Below the pieces are notes generated by a model. It saw only the letters and a list, made by a program, of their open reading frames with translations, searched no databases and was not told the DNA's origin. From an uncultured Alphaproteobacteria bacterium (lineage in GTDB: Bacteria; Pseudomonadota; Alphaproteobacteria; Rhizobiales; Aestuariivirgaceae): DNA of 64,000 bases. Below are positions 56,088 to 64,000 of this stretch, piece by piece; position 1 is the stretch's first letter, and every line of letters begins with the position of its first letter. The stretch is taken from contig CALMWF010000046.1 in the NCBI GenBank assembly GCA_937873445.1, positions 1 through 64,000 on the forward strand, read 5' to 3'. The position numbers and the translations under genes were made by a program.

Positions 56088-56540
56088 ATGCTGAACGAAA
56101 TTTACAACCGCCGCATTCTCGAACTGGCTGCCGACATTCCGCGCCTTGGCCGGCTGGCCAGGCCTGACGCCACCGCCACGGCCCATTCCCGGCTGTGCGG
56201 CTCGCGCGTCATTGTCGATCTGGCTGTGAGCGGCGGGCGGGTCACGGACTTTGCCCATGAGGTGAAGGCCTGCGCCCTGGGTCAGGCATCATCCTCAGTC
56301 ATGGCGCGCCACATCATCGGCGCCACCCCGGATGAGCTGCGCGCCCTGCGCCACACCATGCAGGCCATGCTGAAGGAGGGGGGAGCGCCCCCCACCGGCC
56401 CCTGGGCCGATCTGGAGGCCCTTCTGCCGGTGCGGGATTTCAAGGCGCGCCATGCCTCGACCCTTCTCACCTTTGACGCCGTTGTTGACGCCCTGAACCA
56501 GCTGGAAGGACTCCATGACCAAGACACCCGCCGTGCTTGA
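56088..56540 (+). CDS. U-type iron-sulfur scaffold-like protein
   Basis: 150 residues of the IscU/NifU/SufU fold. Two of the three ligand cysteines are present, C37 in SRLCGSRV and C62 in KACALGQASSS, with D44. The third normally lies in the helix aligned with KARHASTLLTF, where alanine 123 replaces it. Without the third cysteine it may not hold a cluster alone and could be a sulfur acceptor or carrier. It might serve the SufS of the 10-17 kb operon, which lacks SufE or SufU. The frame extends upstream to 55896 but overlaps folE; ATG 56088 is chosen. Its end overlaps the cupin gene by 26 bases. Confidence 0.82.
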   Translation: MLNEIYNRRILELAADIPRLGRLARPDATATAHSRLCGSRVIVDLAVSGGRVTDFAHEVKACALGQASSSVMARHIIGATPDELRALRHTMQAMLKEGGAPPTGPWADLEALLPVRDFKARHASTLLTFDAVVDALNQLEGLHDQDTRRA

Positions 56541-56997
56541 CCCCCTGTCGGTTGCGCCGCGTCTGGGCAGCCGCTATCCTGCCCCCCATGACAAGGCGGT
56601 GGCGGCGCGTGAAAAACGCGCCCTGGGGGATGCCTTCTGCCTGTCCCAGTTCGGTGTCAATCACGTCATCCTGCCGCCCGGCTGCTGGTCGTCGCAGCGC
56701 CACTGGCATGCAGGCGAGGATGAATTCATCTATGTCCTGTCGGGCAGCCTCACTCTGGTCAATGACCAGGGCCGCCATGTCCTCACCCCCGGCCAGTGCG
56801 CGGGCTTCAGGGCCGGTGACGGCAACGGCCACCACCTGATCAATGAAACCGCCGCACCCGCCGCCTATCTGGAGGTCGGCACCCGCAGCAACGAGGATCA
56901 TGTGCGTTATTCCGACATTGACATGCAGGCCGTGAAACAGGACGGCAAATGGGCCTATGTTGATGGCGCGGGCAAATTCCTGAAGTCGGCGGAGTAG
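56515..56997 (+). CDS. Cupin domain protein
   Basis: 160 residues with one cupin barrel: RHWHAGEDEFIYVLSGSLTL holds the two histidines and glutamate of motif 1, and GDGNGHHLINE the motif 2 histidine. A metal centre is likely. The family includes sugar isomerases and oxygenases, and the substrate is unknown. It overlaps the scaffold-like gene by 26 bases. Confidence 0.9.
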   Translation: MTKTPAVLDPLSVAPRLGSRYPAPHDKAVAAREKRALGDAFCLSQFGVNHVILPPGCWSSQRHWHAGEDEFIYVLSGSLTLVNDQGRHVLTPGQCAGFRAGDGNGHHLINETAAPAAYLEVGTRSNEDHVRYSDIDMQAVKQDGKWAYVDGAGKFLKSAE

Positions 56998-57059
56998 GGG
57001 GGCGGAGACGGCGCTTGACAGGCGGCAGGGCGTCCTCTATCCACCGCCACCATTGAATT

Positions 57060-57136
57060 GCGGGTGTAGCTCAGTTGGTTAGAGCGTCGGCCTGTCACGC
57101 CGAAGGTCGCGGGTTCGAGCCCCGTCACTCGCGCCA
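57060..57136 (+). tRNA. tRNA-Asp (anticodon GUC)
   Basis: 77 bases. Acceptor stem GCGGGTG/CACTCGC with one G-T pair, D-loop GCTCAGTTGGTTAGAGC, anticodon stem TCGGC/GCCGA with loop CTGTCAC (anticodon GTC), T-loop GTTCGAGCC, discriminator G and encoded CCA. Confidence 0.97.
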
Positions 57137-57393
57137 TTCAATGCCGGTGCAGCCGCCCCATGAGTCGGCCCGGCCACCGTCCCGGGCCAGGCGTTTGAGC
57201 CGCTCCAAAGTGGCCGCTCCGCTGCCTGGTCACATTCAAAAAACCTGATTGTGATGGCCTTTTGCCGCATTGTCGCAAGAATGCGTTGCACAGTGCTGGG
57301 CGCTTTTGCCTCTAGGCTTGCGGTGCTCCTTGGCCTGCGCTACCAACGGCTGAATGCCCCGGTCCAAAAGACCGGGCGGAAAGAGGCTGTTCC

Positions 57394-57759
57394 ATGCCCG
57401 ACCTTCTGATGCAATACCTGCCGCTGGTGATCTTCATGGCTCTGGCCGCGGTCATCGCGCTGGCCTTCTTCCTGATCCCGCTGCTGGTGGCGGTGAACAA
57501 TCCCGACGCCGAAAAGCTCACCGCCTATGAGTGCGGCTTTGACGCCTTTGACGATGCGCGCATGAAGTTTGACGTGCGCTTCTATCTCGTCTCCATCCTG
57601 TTCATCATCTTCGACCTGGAAGTGGCCTTCCTGTTTCCCTGGGCCATCACCCTGGGCAAGCTTGGCCTGTTCGGCTTCTGGTCGATGATGATTTTCCTCG
57701 CCATGTTGACGGTGGGCTTCATCTACGAATGGCGGAAAGGGGCTCTTGAATGGGATTGA
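57394..57759 (+). CDS. nuoA: NADH-quinone oxidoreductase subunit A
   Basis: 121-residue complex I membrane subunit with three helices. The loop between helices 1 and 2 has the conserved [20 protein letters not shown] segment with the cysteine of the active/deactive switch. First gene of the nuo operon; the 257-base gap before it (57137-57393) should hold the operon promoter, but I see no clear boxes. It overlaps nuoB by 10 bases. Confidence 0.97.
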   Translation: MPDLLMQYLPLVIFMALAAVIALAFFLIPLLVAVNNPDAEKLTAYECGFDAFDDARMKFDVRFYLVSILFIIFDLEVAFLFPWAITLGKLGLFGFWSMMIFLAMLTVGFIYEWRKGALEWD

Positions 57760-58274
57760 TCGACCACGCCACTCCGGAACAGCGCGAATTCTTCACCGAC
57801 ATCAACGCGCAGCTGGCCGACAAGGGCTTTCTCGTCACCACCACCGATGACCTCATCAACTGGGCCCGCACCGGCTCACTGATGTGGATGACCTTCGGCC
57901 TCGCCTGCTGCGCGGTGGAGATGATCCAGGCCTCCATGCCGCGCTATGACGTGGAGCGCTTCGGCTTTGCGCCGCGCGCCTCGCCGCGCCAGTCCGACGT
58001 GATGATCGTGGCCGGCACGCTGACCAACAAGATGGCCCCGGCGCTGCGCAAGGTCTACGACCAGATGCCGGACCCGCGCTATGTCATCTCCATGGGCTCC
58101 TGCGCCAACGGCGGCGGCTATTACCACTATTCCTATTCGGTGGTGCGCGGCTGCGACCGGGTGGTGCCGGTCGATGTCTATGTGCCGGGCTGCCCGCCCA
58201 CGGCGGAGGCGCTGCTCTATGGCGTGTTGCAGCTGCAAAAGAAGATTCGCCGTTTCGGAACCATTGAGCGCTGA
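57750..58274 (+). CDS. nuoB: NADH-quinone oxidoreductase subunit B
   Basis: 174 residues, carrying the terminal [4Fe-4S] cluster N2. Its ligands are C53 and C54 (GLACCAVEM), C118 (GSCANGGG) and C148 (VPGCPPTAE). N2 passes electrons to quinone. Length is as in other alphaproteobacteria and mitochondria (PSST). Confidence 0.98.
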   Translation: MGLIDHATPEQREFFTDINAQLADKGFLVTTTDDLINWARTGSLMWMTFGLACCAVEMIQASMPRYDVERFGFAPRASPRQSDVMIVAGTLTNKMAPALRKVYDQMPDPRYVISMGSCANGGGYYHYSYSVVRGCDRVVPVDVYVPGCPPTAEALLYGVLQLQKKIRRFGTIER

Positions 58275-58277
58275 ACC

Positions 58278-58880
58278 ATGACCCAAGCCCTGACTGATCT
58301 CGGCCAGCACATCAGCGCCAAACTGGGCGGCACCATCACCGGCGTCACGGTGGCCTTCGGCGAACTGACGGTCACCTGCGCCGCTGCCGACATCATTGCC
58401 GTGCTGACTTTCCTGCGTGATGATCCGGCCTGCCGGTTTGATTATTTCATCGACCTGTCGGGCGCCGACTATCCCGAGCGTGCGCTGCGCTTCGACGTGG
58501 TCTATCACCTTGTTGATCCCTACCGGGCGCGCCGCATCCGGGTGAAGGTGCAGGCGGGGCTCGACAGCGATGTGCCCACCATCACCACAGTCTATCCCGG
58601 CGCCAACTGGTATGAGCGTGAGGTGTTCGATCTCTATGGCGTGGTCTTTGCGGGCCACCCGGACCTGCGCCGCATTCTCACCGATTACGGCTTTTCCGGC
58701 CATCCCCTGCGCAAGGACTTTCCGCTCACCGGCCATGTCGAGGTGCGCTACGACGACGAATTGAAGCGCGTGGTCTATGAGCCGGTGAAGCTTGCCCAGG
58801 AATTCCGCCAGTTTGATTATCTGTCGCCCTGGGAAGGGTCTGATTACGTTCTTCCCGGCGATGAGAAGGCAAAGTCATGA
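58278..58880 (+). CDS. nuoC: NADH-quinone oxidoreductase subunit C
   Basis: 200 residues, the 30-kDa peripheral-arm subunit. The signature [20 protein letters not shown] and [20 protein letters not shown] is complete. It is separate from nuoD, unlike the fused NuoCD of E. coli. Its stop overlaps nuoD (ATGA). Confidence 0.97.
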   Translation: MTQALTDLGQHISAKLGGTITGVTVAFGELTVTCAAADIIAVLTFLRDDPACRFDYFIDLSGADYPERALRFDVVYHLVDPYRARRIRVKVQAGLDSDVPTITTVYPGANWYEREVFDLYGVVFAGHPDLRRILTDYGFSGHPLRKDFPLTGHVEVRYDDELKRVVYEPVKLAQEFRQFDYLSPWEGSDYVLPGDEKAKS

Positions 58881-60067
58881 CCGAGGCTTCCGTCCGCAAT
58901 TTTTCCATGAATCTGGGGCCGCAGCATCCGGCGGCCCATGGCGTGCTGCGTCTGGTGGTGGAACTGGACGGCGAGGTGGTGACCCGCGCCGATCCGCACA
59001 TCGGCCTTCTCCACCGCGGCACCGAGAAGCTCATCGAATACAAGACCTATGCCCAGTCGGTGCCTTATTTCGACCGGCTCGACTATGTGGCGCCGATGAA
59101 CCAGGAGCACGCCTTCTGCCTCGCCACCGAGCGTCTGCTGGGGCTGGAGGTGCCGCGCCGGGGCCAGTTGATCCGGGTGCTGTTCTCCGAGATCGGCCGC
59201 CTGCTGTCGCATCTTCTCAATGTCACCACCCAGGCGCTGGACTGTGGCGCGCTCACCCCGCCGCTGTGGGGCTTCGAGGAACGCGAAAAGCTCATGGTCT
59301 TCTATGAGCGGGCCTGTGGCGCGCGCCTGCATGCCAATTATGTTCGCCCCGGCGGCGTCCACCAGGACCTGCCGCAGAAGCTCATCGACGACATCGGCCA
59401 TTTCTGCACCACCCACCCCAGGGTGCTGGATGACATCGAGGGCCTGCTGACCGACAACCGCATCTTCAAGCAGCGCAACGCCGACATTGCCAAGTTCACC
59501 CAGAAGGAAGCCCTTGAGCGCGGCTTCTCCGGCGTCATGCTGCGCTCCACCGGGGCGGCCTGGGACCTGCGCCGCGCCCAGCCCTATGAATGCTACAGTG
59601 AAATGGACTTCGCCATTCCCGTGGGCAAGAACGGCGACAACTACGACCGCTATGTCATCCGCATGGAGGAAATGCGCCAGGCGGTGAAGATCATGCGCCA
59701 GTGCGTCGACAAGCTGTCCAGCACCACTGGGGCAGGGCCGGTGTCGTCCACCGACGGCAAGGTGGTGCCGCCGCAGCGCGCCGAGATGAAGCGCTCCATG
59801 GAGGCGCTCATCCATCACTTCAAGCTCTATACCGAGGGCTACAAGGTGCCCGCCGGCGAGGTCTATGCCGCCGTGGAAGCGCCCAAGGGCGAATTCGGCG
59901 TCTATCTCGTGTCGGACGGCACCAACCGGCCCTATCGCTGCAAGATCAGGGCGCCGGGCTATGCCCATCTGGCCGCCCTCGACTATCTCTGCCGGGGCCA
60001 CATGCTGGCGGATATTTCCGCCGTCATCGGCTCGCTCGATGTTGTCTTTGGAGAAATTGACCGGTGA
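58877..60067 (+). CDS. nuoD: NADH-quinone oxidoreductase subunit D
   Basis: 396 residues, the 49-kDa subunit lining the quinone site. The N-terminal [15 protein letters not shown] contains the quinone-binding loop histidine, and [12 protein letters not shown] the conserved loop; the C-terminus PSFAHL-like region reads [11 protein letters not shown]. The protein is related to hydrogenase large subunits without their nickel cysteines. It overlaps nuoE by 4 bases (GTGA). Confidence 0.98.
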   Translation: MTEASVRNFSMNLGPQHPAAHGVLRLVVELDGEVVTRADPHIGLLHRGTEKLIEYKTYAQSVPYFDRLDYVAPMNQEHAFCLATERLLGLEVPRRGQLIRVLFSEIGRLLSHLLNVTTQALDCGALTPPLWGFEEREKLMVFYERACGARLHANYVRPGGVHQDLPQKLIDDIGHFCTTHPRVLDDIEGLLTDNRIFKQRNADIAKFTQKEALERGFSGVMLRSTGAAWDLRRAQPYECYSEMDFAIPVGKNGDNYDRYVIRMEEMRQAVKIMRQCVDKLSSTTGAGPVSSTDGKVVPPQRAEMKRSMEALIHHFKLYTEGYKVPAGEVYAAVEAPKGEFGVYLVSDGTNRPYRCKIRAPGYAHLAALDYLCRGHMLADISAVIGSLDVVFGEIDR

Positions 60068-61416
60068 GCGTCCGTCGTCTCGATACCCATCAACCCGACA
60101 GCTTCGCCTTCAGCGCCGAGAACCGCGCCTGGGCCGAAGCGACCATCAGAAAATATCCCGAGGGCAAGCAGGCCAGCGCCGTCATCGCGCTGCTCTGGCG
60201 CGCTCAGGAACAGAATGGCGGCTGGCTCAGCAAGCCCGCCATGGAATATGTCGCCCACATGCTCGCCATGCCCGACATCCGCGTGCTGGAGGTGGCCACC
60301 TTCTACACCATGTTCCAGCTCTCGCCGGTGGGCAAAAAGGCCCACATCCAGGTGTGCGGCACCACGCCCTGCATGCTGCGCGGCGCTGAAGATCTGAAAA
60401 AGGTGTGCCAGCGCAAGATCCACCATGAACCGCACCATCTCAATGCCGATGGCTCGCTGTCCTGGGAGGAGGTGGAGTGTCTGGGCGCCTGCGTCAACGC
60501 GCCGATGATCCAGGTCCACAAGGACACCTATGAGGATCTGACCCCGGACCAGCTGGAAAAGATCATTGATGACCTGCAGGCGGGCCGGCCGGTGAAGCCG
60601 GGGCCGCAGAATGGCCGCACCAATTCCATGGCCGCAACAGGCCAGACCACCCTGACCGACAAGAGCCTCTATTCCGGCGACCGCACCTTTACCCGCGTGG
60701 AGGCCCCGCCGCCGCCCGCTGCGGCACCGGCCCCCGCCGCCGCCGCCGCACCCGCCCCGGCCCCCAAGCCCGCTGCACCGGCACCCGCTGCACCGGCACC
60801 CGCTGCACCGGCACCCGCCGCTGCTGCGCCTGTCGCCGTAGCCGCTGCCGCTGTGGCTGCCACCGCCGCCAGCACTGATCCGCGCTTCTCCGCCGCCGCC
60901 ACGCGCCCCGTGGCCGCCCCGCTGCGTGGCCCCGGTCTGGCCCATGCGGTTCTGGCGCTGCCCATGGCGAAAAAGCCTGCCGCACCGGCCAAACTGATGG
61001 CCGCAACCCCGGCAGCGCCCAAGGCCCCGGCCGCGCCAAAGGCCCCGGCGAAGGCCGCCAAAGTGGTGGCGAAAGCCGCCGCCAAACCCGTGGCCAAGCC
61101 CGCCGCCAAGCCCGCGCCAGTGGCCAAGCCCGCCGATGGCAGGCCCGCACTGATGAAGAAGCCGCGCACCGGCAAGGGCGATGACCTGAAGCTCATCTGG
61201 GGTGTAGGCCCCGCGCTGGAAAAGCTGCTGCACAAGATGGGTGTCTGGCACTTTGACCAGATTGCCGCCTGGACCGCCAAGGAGCTGGTCTGGGTCGATG
61301 ACCGGCTGGAGGGTTTCAAGGGCCGCGCCCGGCGCGATGAATGGGTGAAGCAGGCGAAGAAACTCGCCAGGGGCTGGCGGCCCGACAGTGCCGTCGGCGA
61401 AAGACCGAAGAAGTGA
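60064..61416 (+). CDS. nuoE: NADH-quinone oxidoreductase subunit E with C-terminal extension
   Basis: 450 residues. The first 190 are the normal 24-kDa subunit with the [2Fe-2S] cluster N1a on C98, C103, C139 and C143. Then come about 165 residues of Ala/Pro/Lys low-complexity linker, with a 15-base tandem repeat in the DNA, and a folded C-terminal domain (about 375-440) with [20 protein letters not shown] and [14 protein letters not shown], resembling a helix-hairpin-helix domain. Long NuoE forms occur in other alphaproteobacteria. The start is a GTG coupled to nuoD. Confidence 0.95.
   Translation: MSVRRLDTHQPDSFAFSAENRAWAEATIRKYPEGKQASAVIALLWRAQEQNGGWLSKPAMEYVAHMLAMPDIRVLEVATFYTMFQLSPVGKKAHIQVCGTTPCMLRGAEDLKKVCQRKIHHEPHHLNADGSLSWEEVECLGACVNAPMIQVHKDTYEDLTPDQLEKIIDDLQAGRPVKPGPQNGRTNSMAATGQTTLTDKSLYSGDRTFTRVEAPPPPAAAPAPAAAAAPAPAPKPAAPAPAAPAPAAPAPAAAAPVAVAAAAVAATAASTDPRFSAAATRPVAAPLRGPGLAHAVLALPMAKKPAAPAKLMAATPAAPKAPAAPKAPAKAAKVVAKAAAKPVAKPAAKPAPVAKPADGRPALMKKPRTGKGDDLKLIWGVGPALEKLLHKMGVWHFDQIAAWTAKELVWVDDRLEGFKGRARRDEWVKQAKKLARGWRPDSAVGERPKK
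60772..60816 (+). repeat. 15-base tandem repeat in the nuoE linker
   Basis: Three perfect consecutive copies of GCTGCACCGGCACCC (60772, 60787, 60802), encoding Ala-Ala-Pro-Ala-Pro units. Repeat number may vary between strains without a frameshift. Confidence 0.9.
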
Positions 61417-61425
61417 GGATGAGTC

Positions 61426-62733
61426 ATGCTTGCTGACAAGGATCGCATCTTCACCAACCTCTATGGCCTGCATGACTGGGGGCTTGAAGGCGCCAAGAAG
61501 CGCGGCGCCTGGCGCGACACCAAATCCTTCATCGACAAGGGCCGCGACTGGATTGTCAATGAAGTGAAGGCATCCGGCCTGCGCGGCCGCGGCGGGGCGG
61601 GCTTTCCCACCGGCCTCAAATGGTCCTTCATGCCCAAGGTGGTGGGCGAGCGTCCGCATTATCTGGTCATCAACGCCGACGAATCCGAACCCGGCACCTG
61701 CAAGGACCGCGAAATCCTGCGCCATGATCCGCATCTCTTGGTCGAGGGGGCGCTGCTGGCCGGTTGCGCCATGGCCTGCAACACCGCCTACATCTATGTG
61801 CGCGGCGAATTCATCCGCGAGCGTGAGCGCCTTCAGGCGGCCATCGATCAGGCCTATGAAGCCCGCCTCATCGGCAAGAACAACATCCACGGCTGGGACT
61901 TTGACCTGTATGTGGCCCATGGCGCCGGCGCCTATGTGTGCGGCGAGGAAACCGCCATGCTGGAAAGCCTGGAGGGCAAGAAGGGCCAGCCCCGCATGAA
62001 GCCGCCGTTCCCGGCCAATGTCGGCCTTTATGGCGCGCCCACCACCGTCAACAATGTTGAATCCATCGCCGTCACCGGCACCATCCTGCGCCGTGGCGCC
62101 ACCTGGTTCAATTCCATCGGCAACCCCAACAATGTCGGCACCAAGCTGTTCTGCATTTCCGGCCATGTGAACACGCCGTGCAATGTGGAAGAGGCCATGG
62201 GCATTCCCTTCCGCGAACTCATTGAAAAGCACGCCGGTGGCGTGCGCGGCGGCTGGGACAATCTGCTCGCCGTCATTCCCGGCGGCTCGTCGGTGCGCAT
62301 GGTGCCCGCCGCCCAGATCATCGACACGCCCATGGACTTCGACTCCCTCGGCAAGCTGCGCTCCGGCCTCGGCACGGCGGCGGTCATCGTCATGGACAAG
62401 TCCACCGACCTGATCCGGGCCATCGCCCGGCTCGCCTATTTCTACAAGCATGAAAGCTGCGGCCAGTGCACGCCCTGCCGTGAGGGCACCGGCTGGATGT
62501 GGCGCATTCTCACCCGCATGGCCGAAGGCCGCGCCGAAAAGCGCGAGATCGACATGCTGCTGGACGTGACCAGGCAGGTGGAGGGCCACACCATCTGCGC
62601 CCTGGGCGACGCCGCCGCCTGGCCGGTGCAGGGCCTCATCACCCATTTCCGCCACGTCATCGAACAGCGCATCGACCAGTATTCAGCCAACCCCGATCAT
62701 GACGGCGCCGTGCGCCGGGTCGCGGCGGAGTAA
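61426..62733 (+). CDS. nuoF: NADH-quinone oxidoreductase subunit F
   Basis: 435 residues, the 51-kDa NADH-binding subunit. [13 protein letters not shown] is the FMN/NADH glycine-rich loop, [14 protein letters not shown] follows, and the [4Fe-4S] cluster N3 sits on the cysteines of [12 protein letters not shown] plus the one in HTICALGD. It accepts hydride from NADH. Preceded by GTGAGGATG 10 bases after nuoE. Confidence 0.98.
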   Translation: MLADKDRIFTNLYGLHDWGLEGAKKRGAWRDTKSFIDKGRDWIVNEVKASGLRGRGGAGFPTGLKWSFMPKVVGERPHYLVINADESEPGTCKDREILRHDPHLLVEGALLAGCAMACNTAYIYVRGEFIRERERLQAAIDQAYEARLIGKNNIHGWDFDLYVAHGAGAYVCGEETAMLESLEGKKGQPRMKPPFPANVGLYGAPTTVNNVESIAVTGTILRRGATWFNSIGNPNNVGTKLFCISGHVNTPCNVEEAMGIPFRELIEKHAGGVRGGWDNLLAVIPGGSSVRMVPAAQIIDTPMDFDSLGKLRSGLGTAAVIVMDKSTDLIRAIARLAYFYKHESCGQCTPCREGTGWMWRILTRMAEGRAEKREIDMLLDVTRQVEGHTICALGDAAAWPVQGLITHFRHVIEQRIDQYSANPDHDGAVRRVAAE

Positions 62734-62737
62734 GCCC

Positions 62738-64000
62738 ATGCCCAAGATCAAGATCGACGGAACGGAAATCGAAGTCGAGAACGGCACGACGCTGCTCCAG
62801 GCCTGCGAGCAGGCGGGGGCCGAGGTGCCGCGCTTCTGTTATCATGAGCGCCTGTCGGTGGCGGGCAACTGCCGCATGTGTCTGGTGGAAGTGAAGGGCG
62901 GTCCGCCCAAGCCCCAGGCCTCCTGCGCCATGTCGGTGAATGACCTGCGCCCCGGCCCCAATGGCGAACCGCCGGAGGTGTTCACCAACACCCCCATGGT
63001 GAAGAAGGCGCGCGAGGGTGTGCTGGAATTCCTGCTCATCAACCACCCGCTGGACTGCCCCATCTGCGATCAGGGCGGCGAGTGCGACCTGCAGGATCAG
63101 GCCGTGGCCTATGGCGTCTCCGGCAGCCGCTTCAAGGAAAACAAGCGCGCGGTGGAAGACAAGTATTTCGGCCCGCTGGTCAAGGGTGAGATGACCCGCT
63201 GCATCCTGTGCAGCCGCTGCGTGCGCTTCACCACAGAAGTGGCGGGCATTCAGCAGATGGGCATCACCGGGCGCGGCGAAGACGCCGAGGTCACCACCTA
63301 TATGAACGCCATCATCGGCTCGGAATTGCAGGGCAATGTCATTGACCTGTGCCCGGTGGGGGCGCTCACCAGCCTGCCGTATGAATTCAAGGCCCGCCCC
63401 TGGGAACTGCGCAAGACCGAAACCATCGATGTCATGGACGCGGTAGGCTCTAACATCCGGGTTGATGCCCGCGGCCGCGAGGTCATGCGCATTCTGCCGC
63501 GCACCCATGAGCTGGTGAACGAGGAATGGATTTCCGACAAGACCCGCTTCGTCTGGGACGGGTTGAAGGCCCAGCGTCTGGACCAGCCCTATATCCGCGA
63601 ATTCGGCAAGCTCCGCCCCGCCAGCTGGACCGAGGCGCTGGACCGTGTGGCCCAGAAGGCCAAGACCACCGCCCCCGCCCGGATGGGCTTCATTCTCGGC
63701 GATCTCGTCTCCGCCGAGGAGGCCTTCTCGCTCAAGACCCTGGCCGACCAGCTGGGCACCGCCAACATTGACTGCCGTCAGGATGGCGCCGTGCTGGGTG
63801 AGCGTGGCGGCCGTGCGGCCTATCTGTTCAATTCCACCATTGCCGGGATTGAGGACGCCGACCTGATCATTCTCGTCGGCACCAATCCGCGCCTTGAGGC
63901 GCCGGTGCTGAATGCCCGCATCCGCAAGCGCTACAACCGCGGCGGCCTTGCCGTGGCCGTGGTCGGTGAACAGGCCGACCTCACCTACAAATATGACTAT
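62738..64000 (+). CDS. nuoG: NADH-quinone oxidoreductase subunit G, 3'-truncated by window end
   Basis: The first 421 codons, in frame to the last base. The N-terminal ferredoxin domain has C34, C45, C48 and C63 for [2Fe-2S] N1b; a His-Cys motif and [20 protein letters not shown] supply N5 and N4 ligands, and [11 protein letters not shown] the next cluster; a molybdopterin-oxidoreductase-like domain begins after [14 protein letters not shown]. It starts at an ATG 4 bases after the nuoF stop. About 270 further residues are expected beyond the window. Confidence 0.97.
   Translation, partial: MPKIKIDGTEIEVENGTTLLQACEQAGAEVPRFCYHERLSVAGNCRMCLVEVKGGPPKPQASCAMSVNDLRPGPNGEPPEVFTNTPMVKKAREGVLEFLLINHPLDCPICDQGGECDLQDQAVAYGVSGSRFKENKRAVEDKYFGPLVKGEMTRCILCSRCVRFTTEVAGIQQMGITGRGEDAEVTTYMNAIIGSELQGNVIDLCPVGALTSLPYEFKARPWELRKTETIDVMDAVGSNIRVDARGREVMRILPRTHELVNEEWISDKTRFVWDGLKAQRLDQPYIREFGKLRPASWTEALDRVAQKAKTTAPARMGFILGDLVSAEEAFSLKTLADQLGTANIDCRQDGAVLGERGGRAAYLFNSTIAGIEDADLIILVGTNPRLEAPVLNARIRKRYNRGGLAVAVVGEQADLTYKYDY

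Noticed and set aside
57137-57393. A nuo promoter around TTGCAC and TCTAGG
   Set aside because: The elements are 19 bases apart and the -10 match is poor, so I did not list it as a feature.
60700-61150. Repeat-rich stretch that could be taken for an array or mobile repeat
   Set aside because: The repeats are in frame, encode Ala/Pro/Lys units inside nuoE and have no spacers. It is a protein linker.
59983-62655. An 890-codon minus-strand open frame across nuoE and nuoF
   Set aside because: It lies antisense to clear complex I genes, is low-complexity and has no recognisable domain. Such long shadow frames are expected at this GC content. The same holds for the frames antisense to lon (39436-41892) and sufB (11646-13472).

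Overview
The window is GC-rich, densely coded chromosomal DNA from an alphaproteobacterium. The blocks tig-(insert)-clpP-clpX-lon-tRNA-Val, proS-lolC-lolD-dnaE, folE/hisI and tRNA-Asp-nuoABCDEFG, together with a short ProS, a long-tailed NuoE and a BA14K-like secreted protein, point to the Hyphomicrobiales or relatives; the genus cannot be read from the sequence. I see no insertion sequence, prophage, integrase, CRISPR array or rRNA. Three tRNAs are present: Leu-UAG, Val-UAC and Asp-GUC.

Region by region. 1-6187: a surface-carbohydrate cluster. A translationally coupled minus-strand operon encodes a surface carbohydrate protein, an N-acetyl sugar amidotransferase (WbuX/WbpG/PseA type) and its dedicated HisF-like and HisH-like partners; two SAM methyltransferases flank it. 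6204-10263: tyrS, anmK, a DMT exporter and an alpha/beta hydrolase. 10306-17798: a full SUF iron-sulfur operon (iscR, NifS-type desulfurase, sufB, sufC, sufD, sufS, sufT, sufA-like) ending in a coupled TfoX-domain gene. It has a near-consensus promoter overlapped by a type-1 IscR box. 17809-24246: PilZ protein, RhlE helicase, AqpZ, GNAT, a flavoprotein and three small secreted proteins. 24311-26249: glnB-glnA behind a textbook sigma-54 promoter, with a terminator after glnA. 26382-34051: DUF1272, PPi-type phosphofructokinase, RarD, DUF333, an SQR-like flavoprotein, the NAD(P)HX repair enzyme and a glycosyltransferase.

34136-41955: tRNA-Leu, tig, an inserted DUF2852-padR pair with repeated operator-like palindromes, then clpP, clpX and lon. 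41956-42331 has no convincing gene but folds into stems and ends in its own strong terminator, so it may encode a small RNA. 42332-45079: tRNA-Val, Rsm22-like methyltransferase, MscS channel and RidA. 45384-57136: proS, lolC/E, lolD, dnaE, a two-PilZ-domain protein and a PAS protein, rhomboid protease, CBS protein, hisI, folE, a U-type iron-sulfur scaffold-like protein, cupin and tRNA-Asp. 57394-64000: nuoA to nuoG, the last cut by the window end.

Themes that tie the genes together are iron-sulfur supply (SUF operon, scaffold-like protein) next to heavy users (complex I, Rsm22), ATP-dependent proteolysis and folding (Tig, ClpXP, Lon), nitrogen control (GlnB/GlnA) and cell-surface modification. 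Start codons were often moved inside the longest open frame using ribosome-binding sites; these choices are given in the entries.
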